A stretch of 64,000 nucleotides of DNA, taken from Tretioscincus oriximinensis. Lineage: Eukaryota > Chordata > Lepidosauria > Squamata > Gymnophthalmidae. The notes under the pieces were generated by a model, which saw only the letters and a list, made by a program, of their open reading frames with translations, did not search any database and had not been told where the DNA came from. Location: NCBI GenBank assembly GCA_022410635.1, contig JAJVDF010000967.1, positions 346,755-410,754 of the forward strand, written 5' to 3'. Every line of letters starts with the position of its first letter. The first letter of the stretch is position 1. The position numbers and the translations under genes are program-made. Of the stretch, positions 23,185-35,035 are shown piece after piece.

Positions 23185-24225
23185 CTAAGGCAATGGGCTT
23201 AATTTTTTTCTTTTTCTTCTTTTCTTTTCCTTTTTTCTTGTTCTTCTTTCTTTTTCTCTTTCCCCTCCTTTTCTTCTCCCCTTTTCCTCCTTCTTGTTCT
23301 CCTCCTCCTCTTCCTTCCTTCCTTTCCTTCCTCCCTACCTATGTTCCTACCTACCTAATTAACTACCTAACTACCTGCGCATCTACATTACCTTCCTCTC
23401 TTCTTCCCTTCCTCCCCCTGTGTTCTTTCTCTTCCTTCTTTCTCCCTTCCTCCATCCATCTCCAATCCTTCCTTGTTTCCCTCTGCCTTTCTTCCTCTCT
23501 CCCTCTCTCTCTGTCCCCTCTCCTCCTTCCTGCCTTCTTTCTCCTTTGATACCTTTTGTTTTAAAGTTGTTACCCAGGCCCTCCTCCTCCCTCCTCCCCT
23601 CGGGAGCAGAAAAGTTTTGTGTATTCATAGAACGGCCATCCGCTCTAGAAATAGACAAAGAGAGGGTCCACACCATTTGCAGGCTGCACTCCGTGCAAGC
23701 GGCATGGAGGCAGCAAATCTGGCTGTCCCTCATAGAGCCTAAGATAAGTGGGCAGGGGAAAGGAGAAGGGTGGGGGAGTTGGAGGAGGGGGAGTGTGTAG
23801 GCCTGAAGCAGCCACTAAAACTCCATGGCAGCTGCTTTGGGGTTTTCCCTTCGCCTTCCTGGATGGTGGGAAGGGAAGGGAGAAGGGATAGCACTGGGGT
23901 GGTGAATGGATTTGGGCATTGGATAGGGAGAAGGCAGGGACAAGGTTTTGTCCCTGCTGGCAATCCGATCCGCAGGCGGCAGTGCCAATGTGCCTCTCTC
24001 GATTGCCACCACTGCCATTACAAGTGNCGGCAGTGAGAACACTTTCCCAAGCTGGAGCCCTTCTCGGCTCCAGCAGGGACTCAGCATCCCTGCTTAGGAT
24101 CGGGCGANGCCACTTGGGATCAAGGCTATTGCCCCTCTGCTACAACTGCGCAAATGGGCTGGGGACCGCATATAAACATCATGGTGTGCCGGCTTGTTTG
24201 GGCTTTATAGTATAGGATAAAAGCA
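23185..24225 (+). repeat. Foldback repeat family, large copy 1
   Basis: The order is: 'aaggcaatgggcttaattt', about 350 bp of pyrimidine-rich sequence (23205-23560), a short palindromic centre near 23697 ('ccatttgcaggctgcactcc' against 'ggcatggaggcagcaaatct'), a purine-rich stretch with 'ctgctttggggttttccctt', a GC-rich part, and an end block 'gcttgtttgggctttatagt' followed by 'ataggat'. Copies at 41262-41780 and 55850-57012 share the internal blocks, and the 41262 copy shares the end block. The open frames on both strands are low-complexity or GC-rich translations without domains. Confidence 0.65.
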
Positions 24226-24539
24226 AAAGGTTTTCCTTTGTGGCTATGTAAGATGCAGTACAAGCTTTGTAGCTTTCACTGCAAGTGCCTGGTACAATAG
24301 CTAATAGGTTGGAGAAGAGTCAAGATTGGCCATCAATGTTGCAGGAAAACAATCGTTTTTTATTTAGGCAGTTTGAACTAAACTTTGAATGCTTTTTGTA
24401 CAAGAAACAAATCTTTATCTCCAGTAGTTCTGGGATTATAACTACTTTTTGATGATATGGGTGGAGAATTTGAAACTTCAGGAATGCAAGTAAAAGGTAA
24501 GCTGTTTTAAGGAAAACTGTTTACTTATAAGTGCTTTTT

Positions 24540-24780
24540 GAGAGGGCTAATAAAACTTGTACTTTCTTTTTGTGTATGAGAGAAGCTGGAGTCAACCGTT
24601 GTCATAGCAACCATGAATTTAATTCTGATGAGCAGCCCCAAGGAAGAAGCAGCTGTGTATTTTGCTCCTAATTAAAGAAGGGGAACACAACCTGTCTGCA
24701 TTTTCTGTGCTGAGAAGTTAAAGCCTCGTCTTTGTAGCATCTTAGCCTCTTCCATACGTCAGGAAAAGAATATCCAAGAA
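24540..24780. promoter_or_regulatory. Candidate regulatory element with RFX X-box
   Basis: GTTGTCATAGCAAC at 24598-24611 is a near-palindromic X-box (GTNRCC-N-RGYAAC class) recognised by RFX-family factors in vertebrates. It lies in a repeat-free, complex stretch that also holds a homeodomain-type core ('ctcctaattaaag'). The match to the motif class is direct; conservation and function are inference. Confidence 0.35.
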
Positions 24781-25278
24781 AAGTTGGTTCCACTTTCATA
24801 TTTAATAGGGTTAAGCTTTGTGTACTCCTGCGACCAGTGTCTTCAGCCCCCCTGTGGCCCTTCCTCTTCTATTTTTCGTTCTTATCGCCTCTCTCTCTCT
24901 TTTTAATTTCTGATTATTTCTAATTTCAGTTGAAGAATTTTACAGATACCAAACTCTCATTGCCTCCATCTTTCCCAGTTTCTGAAGTTTCCCGCTTGCA
25001 ATGAGTTTTTCTCTTCTGATCTGAGATACTCAANTGGTTCACCAGGTCTGAAGCCATATCTATGTCTTGCTGGTGTGTATTCAAGGCTTTCCTTATAACA
25101 CTGAAGATTTTTGCTTGTTTTGGTTTCAATACATAGTTAATTATTTCTTGAATGGGTGAAGTGGAAAGTTTTATTTCTCATTTAAAAAAATATTTTGAAC
25201 AACAAATGAAGGGAATCTGGATTCTGTTCATCTCTTTACTGTGGTGTTTTGTTGTTACCTCTTCCTGGTTTTGAAATA

Positions 25279-25356
25279 TACTGCTCAAAGCAATTAAGGG
25301 AACTCTTTAACATATACTGTTATGCTAAAGTGTTCCCTTAATTGTTTTGAGCAGTA
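25279..25356. mobile_element. 78-bp palindromic Tc1/mariner-type MITE, copy 2
   Basis: It has the same length and arm sequence as the copy at 3047-3124 (TACTGCTCAAAGCAATTAAG on the left), with a few substitutions, and is again flanked by TA. Confidence 0.8.
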
Positions 25357-25684
25357 TAATTGTACTGCAAAAGCACATTTGTTTTCTGGTGGAACCCCTT
25401 ACCACATCACGTTGTGGCCCCTTGTCACAGTTTTCTCTGACAACTACCTTTCAGAAATACAAAGAAAATATAATTAGATAGGGTTGCATTTTTTAAGTAT
25501 ACATAATGACGGCACATAATTAAAAAACAACAACATTTCTTTGGTAAGATCATCAAAGTGAATGCTTCCAACACTAGTCCAATGTTGTTTCTTACTTTCA
25601 TTAAAGCCTTTATGTTTTGAAGGCTAATGCACAGACAATTCAAAGTGCTGTGAAGCAAAAAAAAGCTGCTCCAATTTTTTGTTT

Positions 25685-25865
25685 TTATTTTTATTTATTT
25701 ATTTGAATTTATGTCCCGCCNTGTACCCGAAGCTCAGGGCNGCCTACCATAGGGTGGTGCACATAGGTTTTGTTGCTTTCTCCACAACAGACACCCTGCG
25801 GAGTAGATGGGGCTGAGAGAGTTCGAAGAACTGTGACTGGCCCAATGCCACCCACCTGGTGCACA
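25685..25865 (-). repeat. Sauria-type SINE, 5'-truncated
   Basis: It is the reverse complement of the SINE body: a T-rich tail ('tttatttatttatttgaatt'), then 'gggtggtgcacataggtttt', 'ctccacaacagacaccctgc' and 'gaactgtgactggcccaatg'. It matches 19450-19625 closely. The tRNA-like head is missing beyond about 25865. Confidence 0.85.
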
Positions 25866-26384
25866 GCCGTCCAATATTTTGCTGTTATTTCTGACATTCA
25901 TGATGAATTTTTCAGTATCTTTGCTGATCACATAGGCAAGGTGGCACTGTAGAATGTTTCAAGCAGTTATACTGGATCAGTTGCTCATTCACAGACAACA
26001 ATATAAGCAGGTGCTTCAGTATATGAACAATGTGAAGCCTTGCACTATTTCTCTATACATCCAGAAGTGACAGCCAAAGTGTGCCATTTCTGGATGCCTA
26101 GCCAAAAAAATAACTCCAGCTGGCAACTACAGAGGCTGGAAACAAGAACCAGGCTAGAAAAAGTTGCTCCATTGTGGGATAGATTATTCATATTTATTAT
26201 TTTTATAATTCTTTTCATTCAACTATCATCCCAAAGTGATCTACAAGGATCAAAAACAAACCAGTACCTGCACCATCTGGAAACTTCCTTGACCGNATTT
26301 TATGATGAAGTTTGCATTTTTCTTGCTAATTGTAAGGAATTTCAAAACTAAATTACGTTGGACTGTGACTTTGCGGTTTTAACT

Positions 26385-26676
26385 TTAGTCAATGTTTATG
26401 TTTTTGATAGTGCTACCTATTCTTCTAGGACTTTCTTGGTTACCCCCAGTCTTTGGAATAGTCTCCCCCTCGAGGTGCATCTGTCATCCTTGTATGGTTT
26501 TAGAAGATCTTTGAAGACGCAACTCTTTCACTTCAGACTTTGGCTGAAGAGAATATCATTTTTGTCCCCACTTTTAGATATTNTTTTTATACTGTTTTAA
26601 TTTGTTAATTTTACTGTTTGCCGCCCTGAGAACTTTGGGTATGGGTGCAGTATAAATATAAATAAATAAATATTCT
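26385..26676 (+). mobile_element. L2 LINE 3' end with tail
   Basis: The frame over 26440-26560 encodes the L2 C-terminal block LWNSLPLEVHLSSLYGFRRS and a following K-T-Q-L-F-H-F stretch. The 3' UTR contains 'tgccgccctgagaactttgg' and ends in 'gtataaatataaataaataa'. The upstream boundary is uncertain. This is the best local reference for the L2 tail seen at seven other places. Confidence 0.82.
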
Positions 26677-27740
26677 ACTTGTTAAAAATTCATTATAAGA
26701 TCATTTTATGTGATTTTTTTGTGATTTTTTGTGGTTTTTAAAAAAATTTTGTAGTATGATTTTAAGGAAGTGAAATTTGATGGTGTTTGTTTGCAAAGGC
26801 CAAATATAATTAGAGATTTGCTCTCGCTTACAGGTTATCTTTAGCTATAATGTTCTGTGAGTTCCTTGAATACTGTAAGTGATGGATCACTGAAGTCTTT
26901 TTTAATTGAACTTTTTAAAGCATTGGTTCCTCATAAACCATAAATAACTAAGGAACGTATATTGTTAACAGTAATGTATTCAGATCATCCCATGTACAGC
27001 ACTGTATATGAAAACCTCTTAACTGATTACTTTGGATGTGATAAAAGCATAGCACATTTAAACACTGCATCATATTTGTCGTCTTAGTGGATAAATCTGT
27101 TGATCTAGAGGAAAGCCGACCTACTCATTTCTCTCATTCATTTATGTGATGAAACTGTCATAAATGTGTATCTGATGAAGGACGCTGCCTTTTAAAGGAA
27201 TGAATTTACTGATGAAAAATGCTCTCTGTTTAAGAGGTTTTCACTTATACTATGTTAACTTTATAGCATGAATAAATTTCTAGAATGTGAACAAGCTGAA
27301 GTTAGAAGAAGCAGATTTCCCCATTCATGAGCATACAGAATGGAAGTAGGCTAAAGAACAATAGTTTAAATTAAGTTTACTTACTTTGTTTTCTTTGTTA
27401 TGATAAACACCTCTTAATTGAGTCTAGCAATTAAGAGATTGATAAGAAGCATCTATATTGCCTACCTTTCTCTTAAGTCTCTGTAGTACTACAAGCACCC
27501 TTGCCAGACACAGCTATTTCTCAGAAATGTATATTTTAATTAAGTTTGATTCCTTGGGACCACATGGAGAAAGCTATGCTTTCCTCTAGGAAAAAAGTCT
27601 TTTATAGAGGTTAGAGAATTGAACCTACAATCATTTGCATACTAAGCACAGTATATTGTATATACTGTATATACAGTATAACTGGTATTTGATACTACAC
27701 TGGTCCTCAATGAAAATCACTTAACAATTTTACTTTATAT
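26677..27740. other. Unique AT-rich sequence, no gene seen
   Basis: About 1 kb with no recognised feature, apart from an alternating TATA/ACAG palindromic patch near 27650-27690. Confidence 0.4.
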
Positions 27741-27963
27741 ATCAATAATTTTCACCTTGGGGTATGTGTACCAACAGGGGTACAAATTGACATATAGGAT
27801 ACATGAAAAAATTGAGTAATGGTGAAATCTCATTATTGGCTTATATATTTATAGTTGCGACATATACATTTGAAATAACAGCAGCTATTGATTACAAATA
27901 TTTTGCTAATATGAAGGGTACTGCCTAAGGGTACATAAATGAAAAAAGGTTGAGAATCACTGG
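27741..27963. mobile_element. Old hAT-like MITE
   Basis: The right end reads 'aggttgagaatcactgg' and the left interior 'aattttcaccttggggtatg', inverted versions of the 'cagtgrttctcaacc' terminus found in hAT-type elements. 'ggggtac'-like blocks occur on both sides ('aacaggggtacaaattg' and 'ctaagggtacataaatg'). No clear target duplication was found. Confidence 0.5.
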
Positions 27964-28699
27964 TCTATATTCTAATAAAAATAAATTGATAGTATAATTG
28001 AAAGTAGCTTCAAAGAAATCTTCCACTGATTGACTCCCTCTGTCCGTATATTACTCTTTCTGCCATGTTTTGAGGAATACAAAATATTTCTATAGAATCA
28101 CTGCTATTAAAGTATTTTAGTTACTAGAATGGGAAATAGGTTTGAGCGTTTTATTGTCCACGTTGGGATAAAAAGTATAAACTTTTAATAGAATTAATAC
28201 AGTTACCTGATTTGCAGATAAAAGTATACATGTAGCAAATAAGCAATAAGCTTCCTGGTGCAAGTTCATTGATTACTATAAATTATGGGATATTGGACCA
28301 GTTTAGATTATCTCAGTGTTTCAAACCATTTGAAACATATAGATCAATATTACATGCTTACTGTATTTTAGAAACTTCTCTCTAAGACATCTGTATTAAT
28401 ACTAGTGCCAAGGCACGTATATTAGCCGCTTTGAGGTTAAAGGGGTTACTGATGCTGNCACTGTCTCTGTAGTCTTTTTGATACAGCCGTGTGAAATTAA
28501 TTTCGCTCTCAGCTTGTATATCAGAATAAGTAATTTCATATATGCCAAGTACTGAACTTCCATAAACTATAAATGTTTATTAAAACACCTGGTAGGTCTC
28601 TTTATCGCTACCTTTTTATGTACTGCAATATGAGTTTCTGTAATGCTGTGGAATTAAAAGTTGCTTAAGGGCTTTTATGTGTCCAAGTGTTTGCATATT

Positions 28700-29090
28700 C
28701 CAGCACTAGAANGTTTGTTTATTTAACAGAGATCCAACCCCACCCAGCCCAAGAACAACCCAGGCTGTTACTGCACAATGGGACTTGGTGTTTGACCATA
28801 ACTGCACGTCTCACTCCACAGGCAATCAGCATTTTAATGAGTGATTAAAGGAAAGTCATTGTACTCTTGCTGCCTTATCACAGTTGCCAAATAATTTTCT
28901 GTTTGAATAAATAGATAATATAAAAGAGAAACCTCCCCTCATCATGTTGCTATCATTAAAGGCTCATTTAACTTATTTATGAATTATTAAAGTAAGCATG
29001 ACAACTCTGAGCAGAGATAATTGTAAATGTAGCAGATTTAAAGAACAGTTCACACTTTTTCTAGTGTTCTTTTTTGGTCTTGTTAAGAAA
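28700..29090. other. Candidate conserved non-coding element
   Basis: Complex, repeat-free sequence with homeodomain-like cores ('cagcattttaatgagtgatt'), 'gccttatcacagttgccaaa' and 'gctcatttaacttatttatg'. It lacks the decay texture of the flanks and has no coding potential. Proposed on texture only. Confidence 0.3.
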
Positions 29091-29539
29091 GCCTCACAAA
29101 TAAAAAGTAGTCTCAGAGTTCTTATGTTAGTGGGGTGTATGAATATGCTGTATGTTTCCTATAATTAAGTCTTACTATAGATGAGTTTTCTAATATATCC
29201 TGTAATTGATGCAAAATATTTCATGCCATGCTAAGAATGAAATCCCTTTGTAGATGGTTACTATGGGTTTAGGTTCTACTTTGGGAAAACATATAGAAAT
29301 GATAGACATTTTAGGATTGCTAAGATTTCATGTTTGTAGCTACAGATAATATCATGATGCCTTTTGCTATATAATGAACAGTTTACTTGATGGCTAATGA
29401 GAGAGCAGAATAATTGCCGTACNAGATAGAAAGGTTATTTGTTTGTGGCAAACATCAAAGAAATATATTCTGAGAGTTCAATTATCACACATGTACCTTT
29501 AAAACCATCTTAAATCCAACTGAAGAAATGGACTACTTG

Positions 29540-29725
29540 TTTAGCCATTCAGTCATGTCTGAGTATTTTGAACTCCTGCATCATAGGATACTAAGTCCAT
29601 CTGTCATCCATTGCCTCCTGAAGCCTAATCAAACTCATGTTGGTTTCTTCCATGACACTATACCTACCTTATATTCAGCTGTCCTCTTTCCTTTTCTCTT
29701 CAATCTTTGCCAGTGTCTCTTGACT
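29540..29725 (+). repeat. RTE/BovB-like 3' fragment
   Basis: The series 'attcagtcatgtctgagtat', 'ttgcctcctgaagcctaatc', 'aaactcatgttggtttct' and 'tcttcaatctttgccagtgt' follows the block order of the BovB-type RTE 3' region known from squamates and ruminants. It is strongly diverged. The order of blocks supports the call more than the identity of any one block. Confidence 0.45.
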
Positions 29726-29954
29726 TCCCATAGTGAGTAAAGTATTTTATTTCAGAGAAATAGCCGTGTAAGACTACGTTTGTCCTGTTGATTTTCAAGT
29801 GTTACATGCCCCCTTGCTGGACTTTCAACGTATTTGAGTTTTAGCTTCAGTGTTTGTCCTTCTGATAAGCAGTTAAGATTGATTTCCTTTAATATTGATT
29901 GATGTGTTCTCTTTGTGGTCCAAGGAACTTGTAAGAGTCTTCTCCAGCACTACC

Positions 29955-30090
29955 ATTCAAAAGCTGAAGAACTGGACTAAAACAGAAAAAAAACCAATAC
30001 GTTTTCTTGGTTTTGAGTTCAGCTCAAAATAGGTCGTTCTGGTTTTCAATACATTTCTTGGCTGAAGATGATTTTGAAGTACGAGTGTAA
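29955..30090. repeat. Diverged member of the 14634 palindrome family
   Basis: It contains 'gctgaagaactggactaaaa' near its left end and 'ggctgaagatgattttgaag' near its right end, both matching arms of 14634-14763, with an extra A/T-rich centre. Confidence 0.5.
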
Positions 30091-30764
30091 CTACATCCTA
30101 AGATTTATCTGCAAGTGAATCTGAGAAAAAAAAATCAGTGATGTTAAATAAAAGCTATTTAGTAAACTTTAAGAGACAAATGTTAATCACCTGAAAATTC
30201 CTTTCGTATCTTGATAATAGCCAATCAGTATTCATATGGAGATTTTTTTGTATTATATAAATTATTTTTATAGAGTAAAAGTTAAAATACTGTTGGTGAT
30301 CTTGTTAGAAAATATCAGTAATATTTTAGAACATGTATGTACTGTATATGTTTCCTCACTTTTTTGGTCTGTAATTTTTTTCCATTCTTTTAATTAAAAA
30401 GATAAGAGAAATGAAAAACAGTAATAATATATTGTTAACATTTTATAACTATCCATATGTGTTTAGGGAAAAATATGGTTTACTTGGTTTACTTCTAAGT
30501 AAACATGATTAGGATTACTTGCAAGTTTCTTGACTGACTTTTTATTTAGGAGTATGAACTTCCTTTCTTCTTAAGATTTTGAAAACAATGCAAGGTCTTC
30601 ACAGCCAATTGTTGCGTGTTGCCCTGGTCTATAAGTGTCTTTCATCTCTATGGATATACAAGTTATAAGAGATTTATATTTATAGAGATTGTTCTATATC
30701 TTTGAATTGAAATATTTGTGTAGAAGAATGGAATATTGCAAAGGGTTTGATTGAGACAGTCTCT

Positions 30765-31020
30765 CAATCCAGAGGTCCATTTTCGAAGCCCTGTGTTGGC
30801 CATGGAGAGGGGTGAGCACCCTCTACTGGCCTTAGCTTTAGCCAGCTCAGTATTCGAAAACACTTTGCAAAAGTACTTGGTAATTTGATTAGTAGATACA
30901 ACCACAAATGCGGTGAGAAAATAGAATAGATGAAAACCTTTCTGATTCCCTTCGGGTGAGGAGGGTGGAGTATAAAAACCAGGTTCTTCCTCCTCCTCCT
31001 CTTCCTCCTTATTATTATTA
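30765..31020 (+). repeat. tRNA-derived SINE with CTT/CCT tail, copy 2
   Basis: 'gaggtccattttcgaagccc' (B-box-like) is followed by 'tgttggccatggagaggggt', a body, then 'gattcccttcgggtgaggag', 'gagtataaaaaccaggttct' and a (TCC)n/(TTA)n tail. It parallels 3723-3965 throughout and is the best preserved of the three copies. Confidence 0.7.
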
Positions 31021-31972
31021 GTGTAACCATAAAATTATTGATTTTTATTCCTAGAATTCTTCTTCTTTTAGAATTCTGATTGTCAGAACAAGATAAATGG
31101 CAGACAAATGGTTACTGTGCTGTTAGACCTTGTCTATGCTGTGAAGTTACTTTGGATGCTTTGCCCCTTGATAAGTTTCTAGAATCTCAGTAGCTGTTTT
31201 CCTTCCTCTAACAAAACCATTTATTTTTTACAATAATGCAGAATAAAGTTTTCATTTTGAATAAGAGGAAAAGGCTGGCCATTCAGTCAACAGGAAGTAG
31301 CTTTACATTTTTTGAGAAAAAAAGACAAATTGGATTCTTCTTCCGTGGTATCCATCTTATGTTCTCTCTTCTGTACCATAGTATATTTTCCTATATTTGC
31401 ATATCAAAGAAGTAAAAGAATGTTATTGAATTTCTTATTGTTTTGCCNTGCTTGCTGTGGCAAATTAATTTTTTTACCTGCCTGAAATATAAATTAATCC
31501 AACATTTAAATTTACTGTCTTCTCACATTTTAAAAGAATTAAGCTGCACCTGAAGTTATGTTCAAATTATAAGCTGGCTTTTGGAACCAAAGAACTGAAG
31601 AGTAAAAAAGCAAGTTTATGTTTACGCAACAGAATATCATCATCAAACACAAATAACAGACTGCTGACTGATCTTCTCGTAGTTCTATAGTGACAGAGGC
31701 TGCCTGCACACGTGACCATGCTGCTCATTTTAAGGGTATAGCAGTCTGTACCTAATCACCCTCCTGCCCACACTTACCTCTGTTGTGTGTGCATATTTCT
31801 GCAATAGGAGCTAGTGCTGCCATGGCAACAGCTGAGATACACTCTTCCCACTCACATAGGTCCCGGTAGACACTGTGCATGGCTGCTCCCAATTGTCTGC
31901 TGGTTACCTGCTCTCACCAGAGTTTGCACTCCTCACTGTGGAAGTTCTCCATGCTGCTTTCTGCAATGCGAG
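31021..31972. other. No gene recognised
   Basis: AT-rich to about 31680, then a GC-richer stretch (31690-31970) of unknown origin that abuts the CR1 at 31973. No exon or named repeat was recognised. Confidence 0.4.
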
Positions 31973-32437
31973 TCGAAAGACGGCATTTGAGAGGACACTT
32001 GATTGAAGTGTGTAAAATCAGGCCCGGGATGGATAAGGTGAATAGAGTAAAACTATTTTCTCTATCACACAACACTAGGAACAGGGAGCATGTTGGGCAG
32101 AAGAGTGAGGACAGACAAGGGAAAGTATTTTTTTCACTCAGATACTTATTGGCCTTTAGAATTTACTGCCAGAAGAGGTAGCCTGGACAGCTTTAAGAGA
32201 GAATTAAACAAGTTAATGAATACCAAGGGTATAAACAGCTATTAGGATGGATGTCTTGATGCGGTCTCCGAGATGGAGAAACAGACAGTATTCTTGAAAT
32301 ACCATTTGTAGGGTGTCTGGAACAGGTGAAGATTTAGCCTTCTTTTCAGATGCAATTGGTGGACCACTGTCTGAGACAGAATGCTGCACTAGATGGGCTC
32401 TGCCTGATTCAGCAGGGCTCCTCTTATGTTCTTATGT
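31973..32437 (+). mobile_element. CR1 LINE 3' end
   Basis: The frame from about 31965 encodes a diverged version of the CR1 C-terminal block (RRHLRGHLIEVCKI, then NRVKLFSLSHNTR). The UTR follows with 'aacagctattaggatggat', 'gggctctgcctgattcagca' and the terminal 'cttatgttcttatgt'. It is 5'-truncated and diverged from the 6868 copy by many substitutions and small indels. Confidence 0.85.
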
Positions 32438-33703
32438 GCTCCACTGCAGGATTACATTTTCTCAGTGATCAAAAGATGTGCAAAGGTCAACAAAGGCAGA
32501 TTTTTTTGGGTTTTAGTAGGGCTGTGATGATTATTTCTGCAACTCACTTGTCTTCATTGGTTGGAATGTGCTGAGCTTGGAATCTGTGGATGCACCAATT
32601 TTACTTTTCTTTCATGTCAAAACAAAATGTAGTAAATTTATACCATTTGTTCCAGGAAGGTANCAAAGTTAGAAAGCAAGCAAGCCTTTCCTCATTGCAT
32701 TGAGGAGTGCAGCCCCATGAGACCATCTCTTTCTCTGTGTGTTTCCGAGAGAAACCATGCATACTAATGTATGTGTGTAGCAAATATGTACTATTTTTTG
32801 TACAATATCAACCTGTCTGTCCACTATTGTGCAATACTAGGACAAATGAAAAGAGACTAGATGTCCTTGCAACTTATCCAGTGTGGCTGATCAGACTCCT
32901 TCTGCTTTATTGTCCAGTGGCCATTGATGAAGTGGTCTAGGGAATCTATACATCTATACATGTTATCTATACATTGTCATGTAATGCCTAATTGTGATCC
33001 TAGTTTAAATCAGTATAAGTAATATAATGTTTCTGTTGAAGAAATTAAAAATCACTGCTAAAATGGTGCATAGAGAAATATTTTTTAGAACGACTGCATA
33101 TTAACAACAAGCACTTTGGGTTTTTTTCCAAAGTGCTGAAAGCATTCCTTTTTTCTCCCTTTTACACAAATGTGGCTGTAACAGCCTCAGATCCTTATTT
33201 AAATAACTTGTAGGTTTCAAAATTAATATCATGCTTTTAAAAATGCTTTAAAATCTTGTTTTATTCCTCAGAGATTTGTTTTCTGCTGTTGCGATTAGAT
33301 GATGACAGCTAGCTGGCTTTTAAAATTGATCAGGAAGTATCTGGCAGTCATTCAGTGTTGTAAAAGCACTTTAATGGATATGAGCTATTCACCCAAATCA
33401 GACTCAATGTCAAAACAGGCGAAAATATAGCTGTCACTCTGGACAACAAGTTACACATATGCAAGCAGCTGCTTAGAACACTATAGAAAGTCAAACCTGA
33501 AATGAATTTTAAGGGAGCTTCTTTAGATACGCTTTTGAAATTTGCAAACATTTATATCTTATGTTCATACCTTTTTGTAAAAAATAAGTTTAAAGGCTTC
33601 ATTCAATTTTATATTTGCATTTATGGATATTAAAAGTGCAGACATTAGAGGAATTTAGAGATTTTGTGTGAGACTTTTTGTGAGATTTTGTTTCATGAAA
33701 ACA
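32438..33703. other. Unique sequence, no gene seen
   Basis: No recognised repeat or exon. The stretch 33100-33330 is complex and repeat-free, but there is no further evidence for a role. Confidence 0.4.
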
Positions 33704-33834
33704 GAGCCCTTTCTGCACTGGGTCTTATTCCAGATTATATCTTGTGATGGGGCCTGTCATGCAAAAACTGATGCAACTATAGCAGGTTCCATCCAGGATA
33801 TAACTAGGAATAAGGTCCAGTGAAAAAATGAGCT
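33704..33834. mobile_element. 131-bp imperfect palindrome, MITE-like
   Basis: The left arm 'gcactgggtcttattccag' + 'attatatc' pairs with the right arm 'gatataactaggaataaggt' + 'ccagtg'. Matching extends outward to 'gagccctttct' and 'aaaaatgagct'. Arms are about 50 bp with scattered mismatches. No family or target duplication was identified. Confidence 0.65.
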
Positions 33835-34559
33835 AAAATATGTATATTTTTGTGAACATAAGCTATTTTTGTGATGATATTTCTTTATTACTTTTCATAT
33901 ATCACATGGATATATGTAATGTGTGGATGTGTCAGAAAATCTGACCCTCATCTAAATCATTCAAGAGCTTGTCCTATTGTTTCCTAAATTTGCCATGTGG
34001 CAAGCATTGATTTAGATTTTGTACAAAGTTGGAGAAAAAGCAGCATGGCCTATAGTAGAGTCAGCTTCCAAGACAACTGTTCTGTACTATATATTTTAGA
34101 ACAATTTATAAATGCAATAATACTGAAGATCAGAAACTGGAATGAAAAATGATCATGCCGTGTAAGGTAGAGGCCGTTTATTTGGTGATGTTGGGATGCA
34201 TAATTAGCCCACTTTTTCTGCTTGTGGACTAGCATTTTGTATGTTGATAGGAATAAGTGATTGATGTGGCTCAGTTGTTGATTAGGTTCCAAAAAATGTC
34301 CTAACATGGGCTGCTTCTGGTTAAAGAGCTCCAGGTGGTACTGTTGGATACTGAGAACTTTCATTAACAACTTCTGAAGATGAGCTACACTGATTCATTG
34401 TGGATGGCCTTTGATCTTGGGATTTTAGTTGATTTTAAGGTCCTTACCCTATTGAGCTTTATTTTGGACTGGGCTTCAGAATGGGAGCCTGCCATCCACA
34501 TGCTAGTGTAGACTATGGCAGCCCCTGAATGTGGATTGCCAAGCTCATTCTAGACATTC

Positions 34560-35035
34560 CTGAAAAAGAAAAGGAGAAGCTGCCCTGGTTGGGAAAAACA
34601 GGAGACCTGCAAAGGGAGGGGGGGGGGGATAAAAAAGTTTTAAAAATCACCCTTCGGGCTTGTCTTCTTCCTCATCATCTGGGCTGGGCTGGAGGTCTTC
34701 CTCCTCCTCCTTGCTGCTGAGGGAGACGGGAGGGGTCAAGCCAAGGCTGGAAAGAGCCCCAAAGGGCAGTCCTCTCCACCTACTTGCTCACCAGTAGAAT
34801 AAGTGGCTGTAGGGTAGAGTCCTTGACGGAGGAAAACTTGTTCTTTCCCTAATCCCCCCTCCCCCCTTCAGACACGCAGAGTTCAGCAGCAGCAGGGAAG
34901 CATAAAAAAGCAAGAAGGAGGGTCCTTCTTACAGCCTGAATGACTAGCCCCAAATATAAAGCGAGGGGGGCTTTTTCAGCATTAAAAATGTGCTGAAAAA
35001 CTTGCTCTATATTCGAGTATATACGCTAAGTTGGC
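34560..35035. repeat. GC-rich repeat of unknown type
   Basis: A GC/purine-rich block in AT-rich DNA with a G12 run (about 34619-34630). It ends in a hairpin ('gctttttcagcattaaaaat' / 'gtgctgaaaaac') and 'attcgagtatatacgc', a motif that also occurs in dispersed vertebrate repeats. Boundaries and class are uncertain. Confidence 0.4.

Noticed and set aside
23166..23800. Several 90-127 codon frames on both strands
   Set aside because: Low-complexity pyrimidine/purine sequence of the foldback repeat, with frames open on both strands because stop codons are rare in CT/GA repeats.
27650..27690. A regulatory palindrome
   Set aside because: A simple alternating TATA/ACAG run, better explained as low-complexity AT-rich sequence.
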